NCBI GenBank assembly: GCA_947499955.1
Contig: CANMQI010000005.1
Location: 372,001-436,000, forward strand
Direction: 5' to 3'
Source of the DNA: an uncultured Granulosicoccus sp.
GTDB lineage: Bacteria > Pseudomonadota > Gammaproteobacteria > Granulosicoccales > Granulosicoccaceae
DNA length: 64,000 nucleotides
Every line of letters starts with the position of its first letter. The first letter of the stretch is position 1. Made by a program: the position numbers and the translations under genes. The notes below the pieces were generated by a model. It was given only the letters and a program-made list of their open reading frames with translations. It did not search any database and was not told the origin of the DNA. Below are positions 10,298 through 19,820 of the stretch, in pieces.

Positions 10298-11215
10298 CTA
10301 CCGGGAACCGGAAACCAGCCGCCGGACCAGCTCAGCAGCCAGCAATGCTGCGGCAGGCCAGATGACCCAGAGATAACCCGACCAGGTGAACAGATTGACC
10401 AGTAACAAACCTGCAACGATGACGCTGGCTCGAACAAAGGAGAGCCTGAGCCAGCCACGCACAAACAAGGGCGCTGCCGCCATTGCCAGATAAACCCCCA
10501 TGACAAGACCCGGCCAGTGCGCCCAGACAGGGCTTCCACTGGCAAGGTCGACCAGCAGCAGCACCAACCAGAGGGCCGCAAGCAGCCTGCCGTGGCGCGA
10601 CAGGCGCTCCCGCAGATCAACCGTCGCCGACGGTACGGGCTTCGATGGTCGCACCGGGTCGGCCTTGCGCCAGGCAAACGGCGACTGGGGCTTTTTCTTG
10701 CCCAGAGAGATGCGATAGACCGACACATCGTCGACGAAATTCTTCGGACGCTTCTCGCCCAGGTATTCGAAACCGACGGAGAGCTTCTTCTGAACCTGAT
10801 CGTATACCTGTTGGGAGATCAGCACACCTCCGGGTTCGGCCATGGACTCCAGTCGCGATGCAAGATTGACCCCCTCACCCAATAGATCAGTGCCATCGAT
10901 CATCACATCGCCCAGATGAATGCCGATCCGAAAGCGCAGAGCCCCGTCTCGATCGCGAGCGCCAATGAGAAGTTCATTCTGCACCTCGATGGCACACTGG
11001 ACGGCTTCGACCACCGAGGAAAACTCGGCTATCAGCCCGTCACCGGCAGTGTTGACAATCCGGCCATGATGGCGCTCGATGAATCTGGCAAAGACACTGC
11101 GCGCGGCCCGAAGGGCGCCGAGCGTAGCGACTTCGTCCACGTCCATGGCACGACTGAAGGCTGCCGCATCTGCCGCAAGGATTGTCGTCAGCTTCCGTTG
11201 CACTTCCGTGGACAT
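10298..11215 (-). CDS. Class III adenylate/guanylate cyclase with C-terminal membrane domain
   Basis: Residues 1-165 form a class III nucleotide cyclase domain: LTTILAADAAAFSR (metal Asp), HHGRIVNTAGDGLIAEF (second metal Asp), RIGIHLGDVMIDGTDLLGEGVNLASRLE, and a final GFEYLGEKRPKNF segment. After a basic linker, residues about 205-300 contain four hydrophobic helices, so the enzyme is membrane-anchored at its C-terminus, the reverse of many cyclases. No sensor domain is seen. Product cAMP is the family default. Confidence 0.9.
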   Translation of the reverse strand: MSTEVQRKLTTILAADAAAFSRAMDVDEVATLGALRAARSVFARFIERHHGRIVNTAGDGLIAEFSSVVEAVQCAIEVQNELLIGARDRDGALRFRIGIHLGDVMIDGTDLLGEGVNLASRLESMAEPGGVLISQQVYDQVQKKLSVGFEYLGEKRPKNFVDDVSVYRISLGKKKPQSPFAWRKADPVRPSKPVPSATVDLRERLSRHGRLLAALWLVLLLVDLASGSPVWAHWPGLVMGVYLAMAAAPLFVRGWLRLSFVRASVIVAGLLLVNLFTWSGYLWVIWPAAALLAAELVRRLVSGSR

Positions 11216-11643
11216 GGCAACACTCGTGAACCGGGTCGATCCAGCGGACTAACCGACCATCAATCGAGTCTGCTGTCGACGTCATTTTTGTACGGGTCAG
11301 TATGGACGCAACCGTGAGCTCCAGTGGGTGGGGCTACAGTCCGAACACGAACCAGTTTGAGCACTCTGTCAGCATTCTGCCAGAACTACAACGCCTCAAT
11401 GCCCGGCTAGTCCAAATGGCAGCGGCAACGACTCAGTGTTCTCTGACCGTACGTCATCAAGGAAGAGAGTTACGAAAATCGAGTGTAAGACGAACACGAA
11501 CGCTCATCTGGATCGGAATGTCATCATCCACAATCCCATCGATGATAGGTAATGCCTTGAGAGTTTGATTCCGCAGAATCCCCGCAAGCTTCAGAAATCA
11601 AAAGTGCGGGTGTCGCTGTAACAGCGAGAAAACAAGCAGATAA
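11216..11643. other. Gene-free stretch between cyclase and tRNA-Lys
   Basis: I see no convincing gene. An open frame at 11302-11568 has no Shine-Dalgarno and no recognisable protein character. Small inverted repeats lie close to the tRNA 3' side: tcgctg/cagcga at 11613-11627 and cccgca/tgcggg at 11581-11610. They could end the tRNA transcript (minus strand), but no T-run follows. Confidence 0.5.
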
Positions 11644-11719
11644 TGGTGGGGCGTGCTGGGTTCGAACCAGCGACCACCTGATTAAAAGTCAGATGCTCTA
11701 CCAACTGAGCTAACGCCCC
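11644..11719 (-). tRNA. tRNA-Lys (anticodon TTT)
   Basis: Reading the minus strand gives a full cloverleaf: acceptor GGGGCGT pairing with ACGCCCC, D-arm AGCTCAGTTGGTAGAGC, anticodon loop CTTTTAA (TTT), T-arm with GGTTCGAACC, discriminator A and an encoded CCA. Length 76 nt. It lies about 100 bp downstream of cpoB on the same strand, so it may be read from the tol-pal operon or from its own promoter. Confidence 0.97.
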
Positions 11720-11816
11720 CGAATACTGCCGACGGTCGGGAGACCGTTGCGATACGTGTATGTCTTGCTACGTATCGAGCGCGTAATCATAACGCACTTT
11801 TCAGTCCTGTGGGGGA

Positions 11817-12779
11817 CTAAAGCCCTTCTCTGTCCATTTTTTGCAGACGCTTTCTCGCTAATACGGCTGCCGAACGTCCTGGGTAGTCTTCCTGAACGCC
11901 TGTCAGTATGGTGCGAGCCTGTAAATACTCACCTTGCTCGTACAGAGCGAAGCCTATTTTCAACCTGGCATCAGGAACCTTTGTACTGTCAGGAAAGGAA
12001 TTGACCACGACTCCGAAGTTGCGCAGGGCATCCTCGAACTTGCGCTGAGCGTACATGGCCTCACCCTGCCAGTACCAGGCATTGTCCGAATACGGACCAT
12101 CGGGGTACTTCATCAGAAAGTCATCGAACGAGGCCACGGCACTATCGTTCTGACCGCGAGCCAGCAAGTCGTAGGCGCGGGTGTAACCGGCTTTTTCCGC
12201 CTGGGTTGCCGTATCTCGCAGAGCGCCTGTGGGTGGCCGTGGGCCATCACCGAAGTCGGCATCATTGGCAAACGGTACGGCGACGCCGTCTTCCGCCACG
12301 AACACGCCTGCCGGTTCGCCCGCTGTCTCATCAAGGCCACCTGCCGTCTCGTCCAGCAAGCTGCCTCCCAGCCCATTGTCACCGGCCAGCAGCTCCAGAG
12401 AATCACCCGCCTCTTCCAGGTCCGTGATGCGCCTGTCCGTGTCAGCGTACAGATCGGAATTGCGCCTGGTCATGTTCTCGATTTCGTAGTTGAGACCTTC
12501 GATCTCACCACGCAGGCCACGGATTTCCTGTTGCAGACTATCGATGCGCTGCAGCTGCTCCAGCAGAGACTGATCCATGATTCGCTCGACCCGATCAAGC
12601 CGGCTGTCCAGATTGTTCAGCGTCGGTTTTTCCTGAGCCACGGCCGTACCATTACCCAGCAACAGGCAGGCAACAGCCAGCCATCGCAGCTTCAGAGGCT
12701 TGCAGCCACTTGTCGCCAGAGCAGCCGGATACCTGAGAGTCATGGCGGAGGTTTCAACGACAGTACGTGAATCGAGCAT
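11817..12779 (-). CDS. cpoB: Cell division coordinator CpoB (YbgF), Tol-Pal system
   Basis: Periplasmic protein of the Tol-Pal cluster, 320 residues from the ATG at 12779; an ATG at 12743 is an alternative. The signal-peptide core is LRWLAVACLLLGNG with likely cleavage after AVA. Residues about 50-115 form a coiled coil (trimerisation region of YbgF). The C-terminus (about 200-320) has three TPR units (YTRAYDLLARGQNDSAVASF..., NAWYWQGEAMYAQRKFEDAL, LKIGFALYEQGEYLQARTIL). In E. coli CpoB links Tol constriction to PBP1B; the same job is likely here. Last gene of the tol-pal run. Confidence 0.92.
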   Translation of the reverse strand: MLDSRTVVETSAMTLRYPAALATSGCKPLKLRWLAVACLLLGNGTAVAQEKPTLNNLDSRLDRVERIMDQSLLEQLQRIDSLQQEIRGLRGEIEGLNYEIENMTRRNSDLYADTDRRITDLEEAGDSLELLAGDNGLGGSLLDETAGGLDETAGEPAGVFVAEDGVAVPFANDADFGDGPRPPTGALRDTATQAEKAGYTRAYDLLARGQNDSAVASFDDFLMKYPDGPYSDNAWYWQGEAMYAQRKFEDALRNFGVVVNSFPDSTKVPDARLKIGFALYEQGEYLQARTILTGVQEDYPGRSAAVLARKRLQKMDREGL

Positions 12780-12859
12780 CGGTGTAGTAGTCCTTCATCC
12801 TGGGGTGGTGAAGGCAGGGTCCATCATGGACCCTGCAGCTGGAATGCAATGACAGGCAA

Positions 12860-13393
12860 TCAGTTCGGAACGGTGGATTCGTAAATGATGTTCACGCGCC
12901 GATTCTTGGCCCAGGCATCACTGTTGTGGCCGTCATCCACTGGCAGTTCCTCACCATAGGACACCGTTCGTGTCTGAGCGGAACTCACGCCCTGCAGCTG
13001 CAGCATGCGGGCAATGGTCATGGCACGTCTTTCACCCAGCGCAATGTTGTATTCGCGTGTGCCACGTTCATCGGTATGGCCTTCAAGCCGCACCCGTCCT
13101 TCCGGATTCTGCGCCAGGTAGCGGCCATGCTGCGCCACGATATCAAGGAATTCGGGCCGCAGTTCAGCCTGGTCATAATCGAAATAGATCACGCGTTCCA
13201 GCGGCGCCTTGCCGGCAATGGAGTTGGGATCGAACTGGCTGATATCCTGCACCCCGTCAATGGTTACCGGCTGCACCACAGCAGGTGCACCAATGTCGGC
13301 CAGATCCGGTGCACGGCTGGGGTTCGACCCGCAGGCACTGAGCGCCAGCCCGGCCATGGCGATGATAAGTAATTGAATTCTGGTCATTGACAT
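12860..13393 (-). CDS. pal: Peptidoglycan-associated lipoprotein Pal
   Basis: 177-residue outer-membrane lipoprotein with lipobox LALSAC near residue 20 and an OmpA-like peptidoglycan-binding domain (VIYFDYDQAELRPEF, LEGHTDERGTREYNIALGERRA, SYGEELPVD, NRRVNIIYE). It binds peptidoglycan and TolB and supports outer-membrane invagination in division. It lies between tolB and cpoB, 18 bp after tolB. Confidence 0.96.
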   Translation of the reverse strand: MSMTRIQLLIIAMAGLALSACGSNPSRAPDLADIGAPAVVQPVTIDGVQDISQFDPNSIAGKAPLERVIYFDYDQAELRPEFLDIVAQHGRYLAQNPEGRVRLEGHTDERGTREYNIALGERRAMTIARMLQLQGVSSAQTRTVSYGEELPVDDGHNSDAWAKNRRVNIIYESTVPN

Positions 13394-13411
13394 GCTCTCG
13401 TTTGAATCTGT

Positions 13412-14875
13412 TTACTTGGAATACGGCGACCAGGCGGGTTCCCGAACCGATCCCCCGTCGTCCAGTGACAGGCTCTGTACCACACTACCATCGAGTGATA
13501 CGGCTCCCAGCGTTCCACGACCGTTCTTTTCAGTCGCGTAGATGATCATTTGTCCATTCGGGGAGAAGCTCGGCGACTCGTCCAGCGTGCCTTGTGTCAA
13601 GGTCTGGAACAGACCAGAAGAACGATCGATCATGCCGATCTGAAAACCCGTACCGGCCCCGTGTACGAAGGCCACGGTAGAGCCATCGGGTGACACGGTG
13701 GCACTGGCGTTGTACTTGCCCTCGAACGTCAGGCGACTGGCACGCCCCCCACGAGCAGATACCTGATACAGCTGCGGCCCGCCGCTACGATCGGAGGTGA
13801 ACACCAGAGTGTCATCGTCCAGCCAGAGCGCTTCGGTATCGATGGCATCACTGTCGGTGACGCGCCGCAACTGGCCGGAGTCGACCTGCAGGATATAGAT
13901 GTCCGGATTGCCTTCGAAAGAGAGCGTCACAGCCAGTCGCTCACCATCGGGTGACCAGCTGGGCGCACCGTTGATGCCAGCGCGGGAGATGACCTTGACG
14001 CGACTGCCCTTCTCCCGGTCCTGAACGTAGATGGCCGACTGCGTACGATTCTCGAAGGAGACATAGGCGATCCGGACGCCGTCTGGTGCCCAGGCTGGAG
14101 AGAGAATCGGCCGTGGCGAGGTCAGCATGGCCTGCGGGTTTTCACCATCGGCATCGGCCAGTTGCAGCTGATAGGTACGATCGCCCACGACGCCGGAGAC
14201 GGACACGAAGGCAATCTGCGTATTGAAGGCACCGGGAATACCCAGAATTTCCTCATACACCTCATCGGAAATCTGGTGAGCGGCACTGCGCAGCGTCTGG
14301 TCGGTCACCTGGAAGCTGAACCCGGTCATCAGCGATTGCTGCAAGATATCGTAGAGCTGGAACTCCACCACATAGCCAGCCGCCGCGGCAGGCTTGATGC
14401 CACCGATGAGCAGAAAGTCTGCCCCTGACAACCGCCAGTTGGCGTATCGAGGGACATCACCACTGACAGGGTTGGCGACAAGATCCTGACGATTCAACGG
14501 TGAAAAATTGCCACTGCGCTGCAGATCGGCATCGACGATGGCCGCAATGTCCTCTGGCGGCTCGCCACTACCCGTCCAGCCGAATGGCACGATGGCAATG
14601 GGGATGGCGTTCTCGCCACCCTGGGTAATTTCGATTTCGATCACCGCCTGCGCAGGAGCTGCCAGCACACCGAACAATATCAGGCTGGACAGCACACCGC
14701 CCAGCACGGCCCGGCCACGTTGTCTGACGGCGGACTGACGTGTTCCTGATACACGGCTTGACAGCGGATTCACAGCCGCAAGGGCTGACACAGCCACCGC
14801 AGGGAGTCTCGACAGAATTTCGCTCATACGCGCTTTGAAGTACAAATCATCAGTGTCCAAGGTTTGTCGTGCCAC
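13412..14875 (-). CDS. tolB: Tol-Pal system protein TolB
   Basis: Periplasmic beta-propeller, 487 residues as an open frame from 14875. The signal peptide core (VLGGVLSSLILFGVLAAPAQA) lies at about residues 57-77, so the frame has an unusually long N-terminal stretch; the ATG at 14827 (MSEILSRLP) or an even later codon could be the true start. TolB N-domain (IPIAIVPFGW, DLQRSGNFSPL) is followed by WD40-like PD40 blades (SPAWAPDGVRIAYVS, GAPSWSPDGERLAV, ASATVSPDGSTVAFV, SPSFSPNGQMIIYAT, EPAWSPYSK). It connects TolA to Pal. Confidence 0.95.
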   Translation of the reverse strand: MARQTLDTDDLYFKARMSEILSRLPAVAVSALAAVNPLSSRVSGTRQSAVRQRGRAVLGGVLSSLILFGVLAAPAQAVIEIEITQGGENAIPIAIVPFGWTGSGEPPEDIAAIVDADLQRSGNFSPLNRQDLVANPVSGDVPRYANWRLSGADFLLIGGIKPAAAAGYVVEFQLYDILQQSLMTGFSFQVTDQTLRSAAHQISDEVYEEILGIPGAFNTQIAFVSVSGVVGDRTYQLQLADADGENPQAMLTSPRPILSPAWAPDGVRIAYVSFENRTQSAIYVQDREKGSRVKVISRAGINGAPSWSPDGERLAVTLSFEGNPDIYILQVDSGQLRRVTDSDAIDTEALWLDDDTLVFTSDRSGGPQLYQVSARGGRASRLTFEGKYNASATVSPDGSTVAFVHGAGTGFQIGMIDRSSGLFQTLTQGTLDESPSFSPNGQMIIYATEKNGRGTLGAVSLDGSVVQSLSLDDGGSVREPAWSPYSK

Positions 14876-14990
14876 GTGGAATCCTAAACCATCCGCTCAA
14901 CTTACACAGATTAAGGGTAGTTCAATTGGTAATTAACCCCAAAAGACAACAGACCTGCAGGCAAAGCCTCTGCGTCTCGTTACCGAACCC

Positions 14991-16838
14991 TCAGTTGGGC
15001 CGGAAATAGAATTTCAGGCGTCGGTCGAACAACTTCGGATCCGGCGCCGCAGGCAACGGAGAGGCCGCCAGCACGGCATTCTCGACGGACTTGCGCAGGG
15101 CAGCACTGCCACCTTCACAGGATTCGACAGACACCTTCAGCACTTCACCCCCTACAGATTGCAATACGCTCACAGTGCAGTCCACCTTGCCGGTGGTGCC
15201 GGGTGGCTTGCGCCAGCTGCGCTCGACCCGTTGCCTGATGGAGTTGAAATAGAGATTACGCAGCCGCAGAAGTTCCCGCTGCTGCTGTTGCGCCAATCTT
15301 GTATTTTCTTCCGATGCAGCGGCCGCAATTCTGGCGGCCTCTTCAGCCAGCTCGGCTTCCCGTGCAGCCGCCGCCTGCCGCGCCTGCTCGGCCTTGCGGT
15401 CGGCCTCGGCCTTCTTCTGGGCGGCAATTCTCTCCTGCTCGGCTTTCTCGGCGGCAATGCGATCCTGCTCGGCTTTCTCGGCGGCCGCCTCCTTCTCTGC
15501 AGCCACCCGCTCAGCCTCTGCCTTGCGTTCGGCTTCAGCCTTTTCTTCGGCAGCCACGCGCTCGGCTTCGGCCTGACGTGCCGCTTCCGCTTCGGCCTGC
15601 TCGGCAACTCGCTGCGCTTCGGCCTGTCGCTGCACCTCGGCCTCCTGCTCGGCGGCAAGCTGTTCGGCTTCCTGCTGCTTTTCAGCCGCAATGCGCTCGA
15701 CCTCAGCCACACGCGCCTCTTCGGCCACTCTTTCGGCCTCCGCAGCCTGTTCTGCCGCAAGCGCCTCGGCGGCGGCGGCCTCTTCAGCCACACGTTGCTG
15801 CTCGGCCAGGCGAGCCTGCTCCTCTTCCTGTGCCTGACGCTGCGCAGCTTCCTCAGCCAACCGCGCCTGTTCGGCCTGGGCGGCAGCCAGCTCTTCCTCC
15901 AGACGCTTCTTCTCGGCGGCCGCCTCCTCACGTTCACGCTCGGCAGCGGCACGCTTCTCGGCCTCCTCGGCAGCGATGCGTTCCTGTTCGATACGTTCCC
16001 GCTCGGCCTTGGCTTCGCTGGCAGCCTGCAAGGCTTCCTGACGTTCCTGTTCAGCCAGACGGGCTTCTTCTTCCAGCCGCGCCTTTTCCTGCTCGACCAG
16101 GCGGGCCTGTTCTTCCAGCCGGGCTTTCTCCTCGGCAGCCAGGCGAGCTTCTTCCTGTAACTGGCGGTTTCGCTCCTCGGCATCGCGCTGAACTTCCGCC
16201 AGTCGATCACGCTCGGCATCCGCGCGCTGCCGTGCCTCTTCGATACGCTGAGTTTCCTGCTCCAGCTGCTTCTGTGCGGCACTGATACGCTCTTCCTCTC
16301 GCAGCCGTTCCTGCCGCAAGCGTTCCAGCATCGCCTCACGCTCCAGCACCTGGCGCTCGGTCAGATTGGCTTCCTGCTGTCGCAGTGTTTCCAGTTCGGC
16401 CTGTTCCTTTTCGGCACGCGCCTTCTGCAATTCGCGCTGGCGCTCCAGCTCGCTGGCCTGATCCTGCAGAGTCTCGATTCGCTGTTTTTCCTCTTCAGAG
16501 GCTTCGCGTTGCTGCTCGGTCAGCTCTTCGGCCTCCTTCAGCCGGGCTTCGGCAGCGGCGCGCGCCTCTTCCAGTGCGGCGACCGTGGATTCGAGTGCCT
16601 GTTGTTCCTCCAGAGCCTGCTGCGCCTGACGCTCATCCAGTTCCTGCAAACGTTGCACTTCAGCCTGAATATCCGCCTCGCTGACCGCCACCGCCTGAAT
16701 GGGCGCCGCATCGGTCTGATCAAGCCCGGCAGAGTCGGGTTCCTTGTTGATCTGAATGACCAGAGCAGCCACCAGCACCCCGTGCAACAGCACGGAGAGG
16801 ATGACGGCGAGCGGATAGCGGCGGATGAGCTCAAGCAT
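14991..16838 (-). CDS. tolA: TolA, very long coiled-coil version
   Basis: Inner-membrane protein spanning the periplasm, 615 residues against about 420 in E. coli. One N-terminal membrane helix (residues about 10-30, AVILSVLLHGVLVAALVIQI) is followed by roughly 480 residues of Ala/Glu/Arg/Gln-rich helical repeat and then a TolA C-terminal domain (YFNSIRQRVERSWRKPPGT, DCTVSVLQSVGGEVLKVSVESCEG, AVLAASPLPAAPDPKLF). The long rod would span a wider or more flexible periplasm (inference). Lies between tolR and tolB. Confidence 0.95.
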   Translation of the reverse strand: MLELIRRYPLAVILSVLLHGVLVAALVIQINKEPDSAGLDQTDAAPIQAVAVSEADIQAEVQRLQELDERQAQQALEEQQALESTVAALEEARAAAEARLKEAEELTEQQREASEEEKQRIETLQDQASELERQRELQKARAEKEQAELETLRQQEANLTERQVLEREAMLERLRQERLREEERISAAQKQLEQETQRIEEARQRADAERDRLAEVQRDAEERNRQLQEEARLAAEEKARLEEQARLVEQEKARLEEEARLAEQERQEALQAASEAKAERERIEQERIAAEEAEKRAAAEREREEAAAEKKRLEEELAAAQAEQARLAEEAAQRQAQEEEQARLAEQQRVAEEAAAAEALAAEQAAEAERVAEEARVAEVERIAAEKQQEAEQLAAEQEAEVQRQAEAQRVAEQAEAEAARQAEAERVAAEEKAEAERKAEAERVAAEKEAAAEKAEQDRIAAEKAEQERIAAQKKAEADRKAEQARQAAAAREAELAEEAARIAAAASEENTRLAQQQQRELLRLRNLYFNSIRQRVERSWRKPPGTTGKVDCTVSVLQSVGGEVLKVSVESCEGGSAALRKSVENAVLAASPLPAAPDPKLFDRRLKFYFRPN

Positions 16839-16930
16839 GGAGGTCAGCCCGAACGATGCAGCCGCGGCTGCGTTCCGATCACGGCAGGGACTGGCAGTTC
16901 AGATTGCGGCATGTTCATGGTGAGTGTTGG

Positions 16931-17377
16931 CTACCGCTCCGGATCTGACATCAAACCAATTTCAGGCGCGCCTGACAACTGCAGGGTTACCATCGCTTGC
17001 ATGATCTGACCATAGTCTATGGAGGCGTCTCCTGCCACCAGTACGCGCCGGTCGGGGTTGAGCCGCAGTACCGCGCTGGCCAGACGTTGCACTTCTTCGC
17101 GCGCCAGAGGCTGATCTGGCGTTTCTCCCACGTTCAGGTACCACTGCCCTTCGCTGTTGACCGACAGAATCAAGGGTTCCTGCGCTTCACCGGCATCGGC
17201 AATGGGCGTTGCGGCCGCATCGGGCAGATCGATTTCCACACCGGTCTGCAGCAAGGGTGCCGTGATCATGAAGATCACCAGTAACACCAGCATGACGTCG
17301 ATGTAGGGCACCACGTTGATCTCGGCCACCAGTCGCCTTTTCCGACGGTTGGCGCGAATGGGGCGTACGGCTCTCAC
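16931..17377 (-). CDS. tolR: Tol-Pal system protein TolR (ExbD family)
   Basis: 148 residues, ExbD/TolR family. One membrane helix with the proton-channel Asp in PYIDVMLVLLVIFMI, followed by a periplasmic domain. It starts with GTG at 17377, sharing one base with the tolQ TAG stop (TAGTG), so translation is coupled. Works with TolQ as the proton-driven motor energising TolA. Confidence 0.95.
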   Translation of the reverse strand: MRAVRPIRANRRKRRLVAEINVVPYIDVMLVLLVIFMITAPLLQTGVEIDLPDAAATPIADAGEAQEPLILSVNSEGQWYLNVGETPDQPLAREEVQRLASAVLRLNPDRRVLVAGDASIDYGQIMQAMVTLQLSGAPEIGLMSDPER

Positions 17378-18063
17378 TAGGAGGCTTCCGTATCACCGCC
17401 AACACGGCGGATGGCCTGACGCTGCAGCACGGTAGAGAATTCCTCGGCAAAGTTCTCGTAGCGGTTCAGCAGACGATCCACCTGATTGGCAAAGCGGTTG
17501 TAGAACAATACTGCCGGAATGGCCGCAAACAGGCCGACAGCGGTGGCTATCAGCGCTTCGGCAATACCGGGAGCCACCATGGCCAGAGTCGCCTGCTGCA
17601 CATTGCCCAGCGCGGTGAATGAATTCATGATGCCCCACACCGTGCCGAACAGGCCGATATAGGGGCTGATGGAGCCCACGGTGGCCAGAAACGGCAGGTG
17701 GTTTTCAATGATGTCGGCTTCGCGAGAGACGGCAATGCGCATGGCGCGGCCGGAGCCATCCATGATGATTTCATCATTGTCTGTCTTGCGACGCAGACGA
17801 CCGAATTCGGAAAAACCGGCCTCGAAGATACGCTCCATGCCATCGAGGGTGCCGCGACGCATGGTGAGTTTGGAATAGGTACCGGAGATATCGGAGGAGC
17901 CCCAGAAATCCTGCTCGAAATCTTCCGCCATGCGGTGAGCCCGACGCAGCTGACGCGATTTGCCCAGAATCAGCGCCCAGGAGAACACCGATGCCATGAC
18001 CAGAATGACCATAACGCCCTGCACGATCGGGCTGGCCCCCAGCACCAGGTGCATGATAGACAT
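17377..18063 (-). CDS. tolQ: Tol-Pal system protein TolQ (ExbB family)
   Basis: Motor subunit with three membrane helices, 228 aa from the ATG at 18063, which sits one base after the ybgC stop. An open frame to 18126 would overlap ybgC and is not needed; the shorter form has the E. coli TolQ length. ExbB-type segments are visible: FLATVGSISPYIGLFGTVWGIMNSF and APGIAEALIATAVGLFAAIPAVLFYNR. Confidence 0.96.
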   Translation of the reverse strand: MSIMHLVLGASPIVQGVMVILVMASVFSWALILGKSRQLRRAHRMAEDFEQDFWGSSDISGTYSKLTMRRGTLDGMERIFEAGFSEFGRLRRKTDNDEIIMDGSGRAMRIAVSREADIIENHLPFLATVGSISPYIGLFGTVWGIMNSFTALGNVQQATLAMVAPGIAEALIATAVGLFAAIPAVLFYNRFANQVDRLLNRYENFAEEFSTVLQRQAIRRVGGDTEAS

Positions 18064-18064
18064 G

Positions 18065-18469
18065 TCAGAATTCACGGGAGATGGCCTCTCTGATCTCGTT
18101 GGGAATGGCACAGGCTGCGAACGCATCGGCGTTCACACAAACCAGGCCGACTGTGGATGAAGTCAGCACCGTATCGCCACGCATGACGTTCTGTTCACAC
18201 ACCAGGCTGGCGGAGCGCAGAGTCTTCAGGCTGGCAGTCACTGTCAGCTGATCGTTGAATCGTGCCGATGCCAGGTAGTCGATCTGCACTGAACGCACGA
18301 CAAACAGACGCCGTTTGTCGTTCTGCCAGACATCCAGCTCGATTCCGCAGGCCCTGAGCCACTCGGTGCGCGCTCTTTCCATGAAACGCAGATAGTTGGC
18401 GTAGAACACGATACCACCAGCATCGGTATCTTCGATATAAACCCGTATCGGTATTGAAAATTGCGACAT
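18065..18469 (-). CDS. ybgC: Acyl-CoA thioesterase YbgC
   Basis: Hotdog-fold thioesterase, 134 aa from the ATG at 18469 (an upstream ATG at 18526 adds 19 residues with no family similarity). Motif VYIEDTDAGGIVFYANYLRFMERARTEWL carries the catalytic Asp of the 4-hydroxybenzoyl-CoA thioesterase family. YbgC is the standard first gene of the Tol-Pal operon. Its stop is one base from the tolQ start. Confidence 0.94.
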   Translation of the reverse strand: MSQFSIPIRVYIEDTDAGGIVFYANYLRFMERARTEWLRACGIELDVWQNDKRRLFVVRSVQIDYLASARFNDQLTVTASLKTLRSASLVCEQNVMRGDTVLTSSTVGLVCVNADAFAACAIPNEIREAISREF

Positions 18470-18639
18470 GCGAAAGTATTGCAGAGAAAAGTTGGAAATT
18501 ACAGCGACCAGGCGGCTTACAGCCATGAATTGCAGGCAATCTTGCCGCCAGCACGGTTCTTCGGCAGCACTGCTGCGCGACTATACCGGAATCGAGCAAC
18601 TCGGCTGATAATTCAGGGGTCAGTTAGCCGGACCCGCGA

Positions 18640-19653
18640 TCAGCTATCGCTGGTGGAGGGTATTTGCAGACCGAAGTGACGATAGGTATGCGGTGTCACC
18701 ACCCGCCCGCGCGGTGTACGCATCAGCAAGCCCTGCTGGATCAGATAGGGCTCGACAACCTCTTCGAGTGTACCGGTCTCCTCTGACAGAGCTGCACCGA
18801 GGTTGTCGACTCCCACGGGACCACCGCCGAACTTGTGAATGATGGCATTCAGCAGCCGTCGGTCCATGTTATCCAGCCCGAGACGATCCACATTCAACAG
18901 ATTCAGGGCCTTGTCGGCAGTGTCTGAATTGACCGTGCCATCCGCGCGAACGTCAGCATAATCACGCACTCGACGCAGAAGGCGGTTGGCAATACGCGGG
19001 GTGCCACGCGAACGACGAGCGATCTCGATACAGCCCTGCTCATCGATGGGGACCTCCAGCAGACGCGCCGAACGGGCCACGATACCGGCAAGATCTGCCA
19101 CTTCGTAGAATTCCAGGCGTTGCACGATGCCGAAACGGTCACGCAGGGGTGAACTGAGCAGGCCGGCGCGAGTCGTCGCCCCTACCAGGGTGAACGGGGG
19201 CAGGTCGATCTTGAACGAACGCGCGCTGACGCCTTCACCCGTCATGATGTCGATCTGGTAGTCCTCCATGGCCGGGTACAGCACCTCCTCCACCAGGGCG
19301 CTCATGCGATGAATCTCGTCGATGAACAGCACATCGTTGGCTTCCAGATTGGTCAGGATGGCCGCCAGGTCGCCGGGGCGTTCCAGCACCGGGCCCGAGG
19401 TATGCAGAATGCGTACATCCAGCTCGTTGGCAATGATATTGGCCAGGGTCGTCTTGCCCAGTCCGGGAGGACCGAACACCAGCACATGATCCAGCGCCTC
19501 GCTACGCATTTTGGCAGCAGAAATGAACAGGTCCATCTGCTCGGCCACGGCACGCTGACCGTGATAATCCGCCAGTTTCTTCGGCCGCATGGCCCGCTCC
19601 TGCGCATCTTCCTGGTGCGCATCGGCAGTGATCAGTCGATCAGGGTCTGACAT
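18640..19653 (-). CDS. ruvB: Holliday junction helicase motor RuvB
   Basis: AAA+ motor for branch migration, 337 aa from [10 protein letters not shown] at 19653 (the frame opens at 19716, but that N-terminus runs into a hairpin and lacks similarity). Seen: Walker [10 protein letters not shown], Walker [11 protein letters not shown], sensor [18 protein letters not shown], and the C-terminal winged helix ([17 protein letters not shown]). Partner RuvA is encoded directly upstream after a structured spacer. Confidence 0.96.
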   Translation of the reverse strand: MSDPDRLITADAHQEDAQERAMRPKKLADYHGQRAVAEQMDLFISAAKMRSEALDHVLVFGPPGLGKTTLANIIANELDVRILHTSGPVLERPGDLAAILTNLEANDVLFIDEIHRMSALVEEVLYPAMEDYQIDIMTGEGVSARSFKIDLPPFTLVGATTRAGLLSSPLRDRFGIVQRLEFYEVADLAGIVARSARLLEVPIDEQGCIEIARRSRGTPRIANRLLRRVRDYADVRADGTVNSDTADKALNLLNVDRLGLDNMDRRLLNAIIHKFGGGPVGVDNLGAALSEETGTLEEVVEPYLIQQGLLMRTPRGRVVTPHTYRHFGLQIPSTSDS

Positions 19654-19710
19654 TGTCGGTATTTCCGGGTTCGTGCCTTGAAAGTGCCAATGATGAGGAA
19701 GCAGTGGTTC

Positions 19711-19740
19711 GTCCACCTGAACGTTTCGGCTCAGGTGGAC
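19711..19740 (-). promoter_or_regulatory. Hairpin 2 in the ruvA-ruvB spacer
   Basis: Perfect 10-bp inverted repeat (gtccacctga / tcaggtggac) with a 10-base loop, 58 bases before the ruvB start on the minus strand. No T-run follows, so this is more likely an RNA stability or attenuation structure than a terminator. Confidence 0.6.
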
Positions 19741-19762
19741 AGAATACTAGACATGATGTTGA

Positions 19763-19808
19763 GACCTGCCCATCTCCGCATGATCCACGTGTTCGAGATG
19801 GGCAGGTC
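19763..19808 (-). promoter_or_regulatory. Hairpin 1 in the ruvA-ruvB spacer
   Basis: Perfect 14-bp arms (gacctgcccatctc at 19763-19776 and its complement at 19795-19808) around an 18-base loop, just after the ruvA stop. Strong enough to stop exonucleases or partially terminate; lacks a classical U-tract in either direction. Confidence 0.65.
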
Positions 19809-19820
19809 ACACCATCAATC

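Noticed and set aside
15159..16160. Open frames antisense to and in other frames of tolA
   Set aside because: Produced by the low-complexity Ala/Glu/Arg repeat; no ribosome site or protein character.
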